The notes below the pieces were generated by a model. That model was not told the DNA's origin. It did no database searches and saw only the letters and a list, made by a program, of their open reading frames with translations. Positions 62,890 to 64,000 of a stretch of DNA of 64,000 bases are shown here, piece after piece (the stretch's first letter is position 1; every line of letters begins with the position of its first letter). The DNA comes from Bin55 sp965220235. Lineage in GTDB: Bacteria > Pseudomonadota > Gammaproteobacteria > Pseudomonadales > Azotimanducaceae. Location: assembly GCA_965220235.1 (NCBI GenBank), contig OZ244815.1:2356001-2420000 (forward strand). Direction: 5' to 3'. Made by a program: the position numbers and the translations under genes.

Positions 62890-64000
62890 TTAAGTGCCTA
62901 AATGGTGTCGTAGTTTGACAACGAACCCTTCGGAAAACGGGTGATCAAACGTACGAGAAAACTGTTCAGTGAACCCATACCCGATCGCGCCAGGTAGATC
63001 GGCGTTCTTTGAATAAACCACGAAGAGATCAGACATCGGCGCTAATTCCCATCGATACCGTATCTGCATATTCAATCGCGAAATCGCAAAGTCGTCGACA
63101 CTATGCGGATTCGGATCATCAACCCGTGCCAGCCTCGTATCGTCCAGAGGCAATGAGTAGAACGCGTTTTCGTGCGCTTTGATCGCCCGCCACTCGAGAT
63201 CCATCCGTAGATGCTGTTTCGACGTTATGAATAGGTCGGTTCCAATTCTCGGCGACCAAGTTTCGGCAGCGAACGCGGTGAAGCGACGATCGCCTTGTGA
63301 AAGTAACCAGCTGTCCCGATTGTTGTAGAAGAGACTACCGTGCATCGTCATACGGTCCGATGTTCGCCAAATCACAAACGTGCCACCGTTCACACTTGCG
63401 CCGCCAAATGGCTCGGTACGGTATTCAGTTGACAAGCTGTAGTAGAAACGACGGGACGAGTCGGACGAATACCGTAGTTCCAATCGTCCATTGGAGTCCT
63501 CGTAATACGTGCCATTACCGAAACTGTTGCGATCATCGTAGTTTCCTGGATAGTAGCGCGAGCGTACGCGGAGCCTCGTGTTGTTGTTGAACGTGAAATC
63601 TTGCTCAAGTTGCAACGAGGCATCGATTACCTGACCGGCACCGTTGAAAGCCCGCTCGATTTTGAACTCGGTGTCGCTCTCTTTGATCCGATCCAACGTC
63701 TTTCTTATCTGGTACTCGTACTCGATTTTGTCGAAGTCGTTACGAGGTAGATACCCCATGAAATTCAAATTGAGTTCATCGTCGAATGTCTCAAGCTGAA
63801 GTTGATGGGTTACCCCTTGTCGAGGTGCATAGTCAAGCTCAAACGAACCACCATAGCCGTCCTCGGCGCCTTCAATATCCGAAATGAAAAGTAAGGACTG
63901 CAACCTTAACTTCCCGCTATCACTGAAATAAGAACCGTCGAACGAATGGGCATTCGCCTGAATCGATGGATGCTCTAATCGTGTCGACATGAATCCGAAC
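62890..64000 (-). CDS. DUF5916 outer-membrane beta-barrel protein, 5' end outside window
   Basis: 370 visible codons; the frame is open past the ATG at 63990 to the window edge (FGF before it), so the true N-terminus lies outside. The visible part is the C-terminal beta-barrel of DUF5916 proteins: alternating strands with aromatic ends, FDDELNLNFMGYLPRNDFDKIEYEY (the family's N-D/NLGFLxRND motif), RLNMQIRYRWELAPMSDLFVVYSK and the terminal FVVKLRHHLG. The missing N-part of the family usually holds a carbohydrate-binding family-9-like domain. Role unknown; probably surface binding or uptake. Confidence 0.85.
   Translation of the reverse strand, partial: FGFMSTRLEHPSIQANAHSFDGSYFSDSGKLRLQSLLFISDIEGAEDGYGGSFELDYAPRQGVTHQLQLETFDDELNLNFMGYLPRNDFDKIEYEYQIRKTLDRIKESDTEFKIERAFNGAGQVIDASLQLEQDFTFNNNTRLRVRSRYYPGNYDDRNSFGNGTYYEDSNGRLELRYSSDSSRRFYYSLSTEYRTEPFGGASVNGGTFVIWRTSDRMTMHGSLFYNNRDSWLLSQGDRRFTAFAAETWSPRIGTDLFITSKQHLRMDLEWRAIKAHENAFYSLPLDDTRLARVDDPNPHSVDDFAISRLNMQIRYRWELAPMSDLFVVYSKNADLPGAIGYGFTEQFSRTFDHPFSEGFVVKLRHHLGT

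Noticed and set aside
1..64000. CRISPR arrays, rRNA genes and replication origins
   Set aside because: No array of regularly spaced palindromic repeats, no rRNA-like stretch and no DnaA-box cluster was noticed; the only short-period repeats are the 23-bp units at 32563, which lack unique spacers.

Overview
The window reads as chromosomal DNA of a Gram-negative bacterium, most likely a marine-type gammaproteobacterium. The alanine transaminase is close to enterobacterial AlaA, TusA is conserved, there is a full SUF iron-sulfur operon, many proteins carry lipoboxes or signal peptides, and an outer-membrane DUF5916 barrel is present. GTG and TTG starts are common and most operons are packed with ATGA-type overlaps. 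The taxonomic placement is inference only.

Layout. 1-6333: the 3' part of a giant secreted protein (2110 visible codons) with a purple-acid-phosphatase-like domain, repeated 'YLDDGSDQGTAW' modules, HYR, thrombospondin-3 and Calx-beta-like segments and a C-terminal choice-of-anchor-U-like domain. 6598-12769: housekeeping and redox genes (msrB, alaA, a VOC protein, a zeta-toxin-like ATPase, an aldo/keto-reductase-like protein, and a tusA / gamma-glutamylcyclotransferase / FAD-oxidoreductase operon). 12965-26242: the most interesting part, one long co-directional, mostly overlapping gene cluster. It encodes a TPR/TonB-C-like protein, a proline-rich lipoprotein, another lipoprotein, a membrane TPR protein, a membrane PEGA/SUMF1 protein, a small acidic exported protein, a MotA/TolQ/ExbB-type channel, an actin-fold/FHA-like cytoplasmic protein and two von Willebrand A proteins. 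The single N-terminal membrane helices of the two VWA proteins carry an ExbD/TolR-like 'F-I/L-D-V' motif. Two further lipoproteins close the cluster. I read it as an uncharacterised ion-driven, envelope-spanning machine whose ExbD-like rotor/plug subunits carry VWA domains.

26356-32243: a nucleotidyltransferase plus UvrA-paralogue pair, then a convergent DUF2089 / small membrane protein / SHOCT-like / DUF2807 operon. 32563-33932: three to four 23-bp iteron-like repeats just ahead of an ATPase with a DUF4143-type C-terminus. 34159-35839: a phytanoyl-CoA dioxygenase-like protein and an SPFH protein. 36058-41901: sufBCDS, an A-type carrier, sufT and sufE. 42047-47880: a large alpha/beta hydrolase, DUF1761, a second PhyH protein, the rSAM/selenodomain-associated glycosyltransferase pair and an M19 dipeptidase. 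47908-51439: a GH3 beta-glucosidase and a GPH-family transporter, probably one glucan/oligosaccharide-use operon. 51567-52884: an HDAC-family deacetylase and a small membrane protein.

52901-61187 looks like a rearranged accessory segment. It is bracketed by two copies of a roughly 70-bp sequence, and the right-hand copy directly follows a truncated IS481-family transposase next to a tRNA-Arg(CCU) gene. Inside are a decayed substrate-binding-protein gene, a fused anthranilate synthase TrpE(G), an intact orphan substrate-binding protein, a quinone oxidoreductase and a permease with a C-terminal HATPase-like domain. The window ends with another quinone oxidoreductase, a hypothetical protein and the C-terminal part of a DUF5916 outer-membrane protein.
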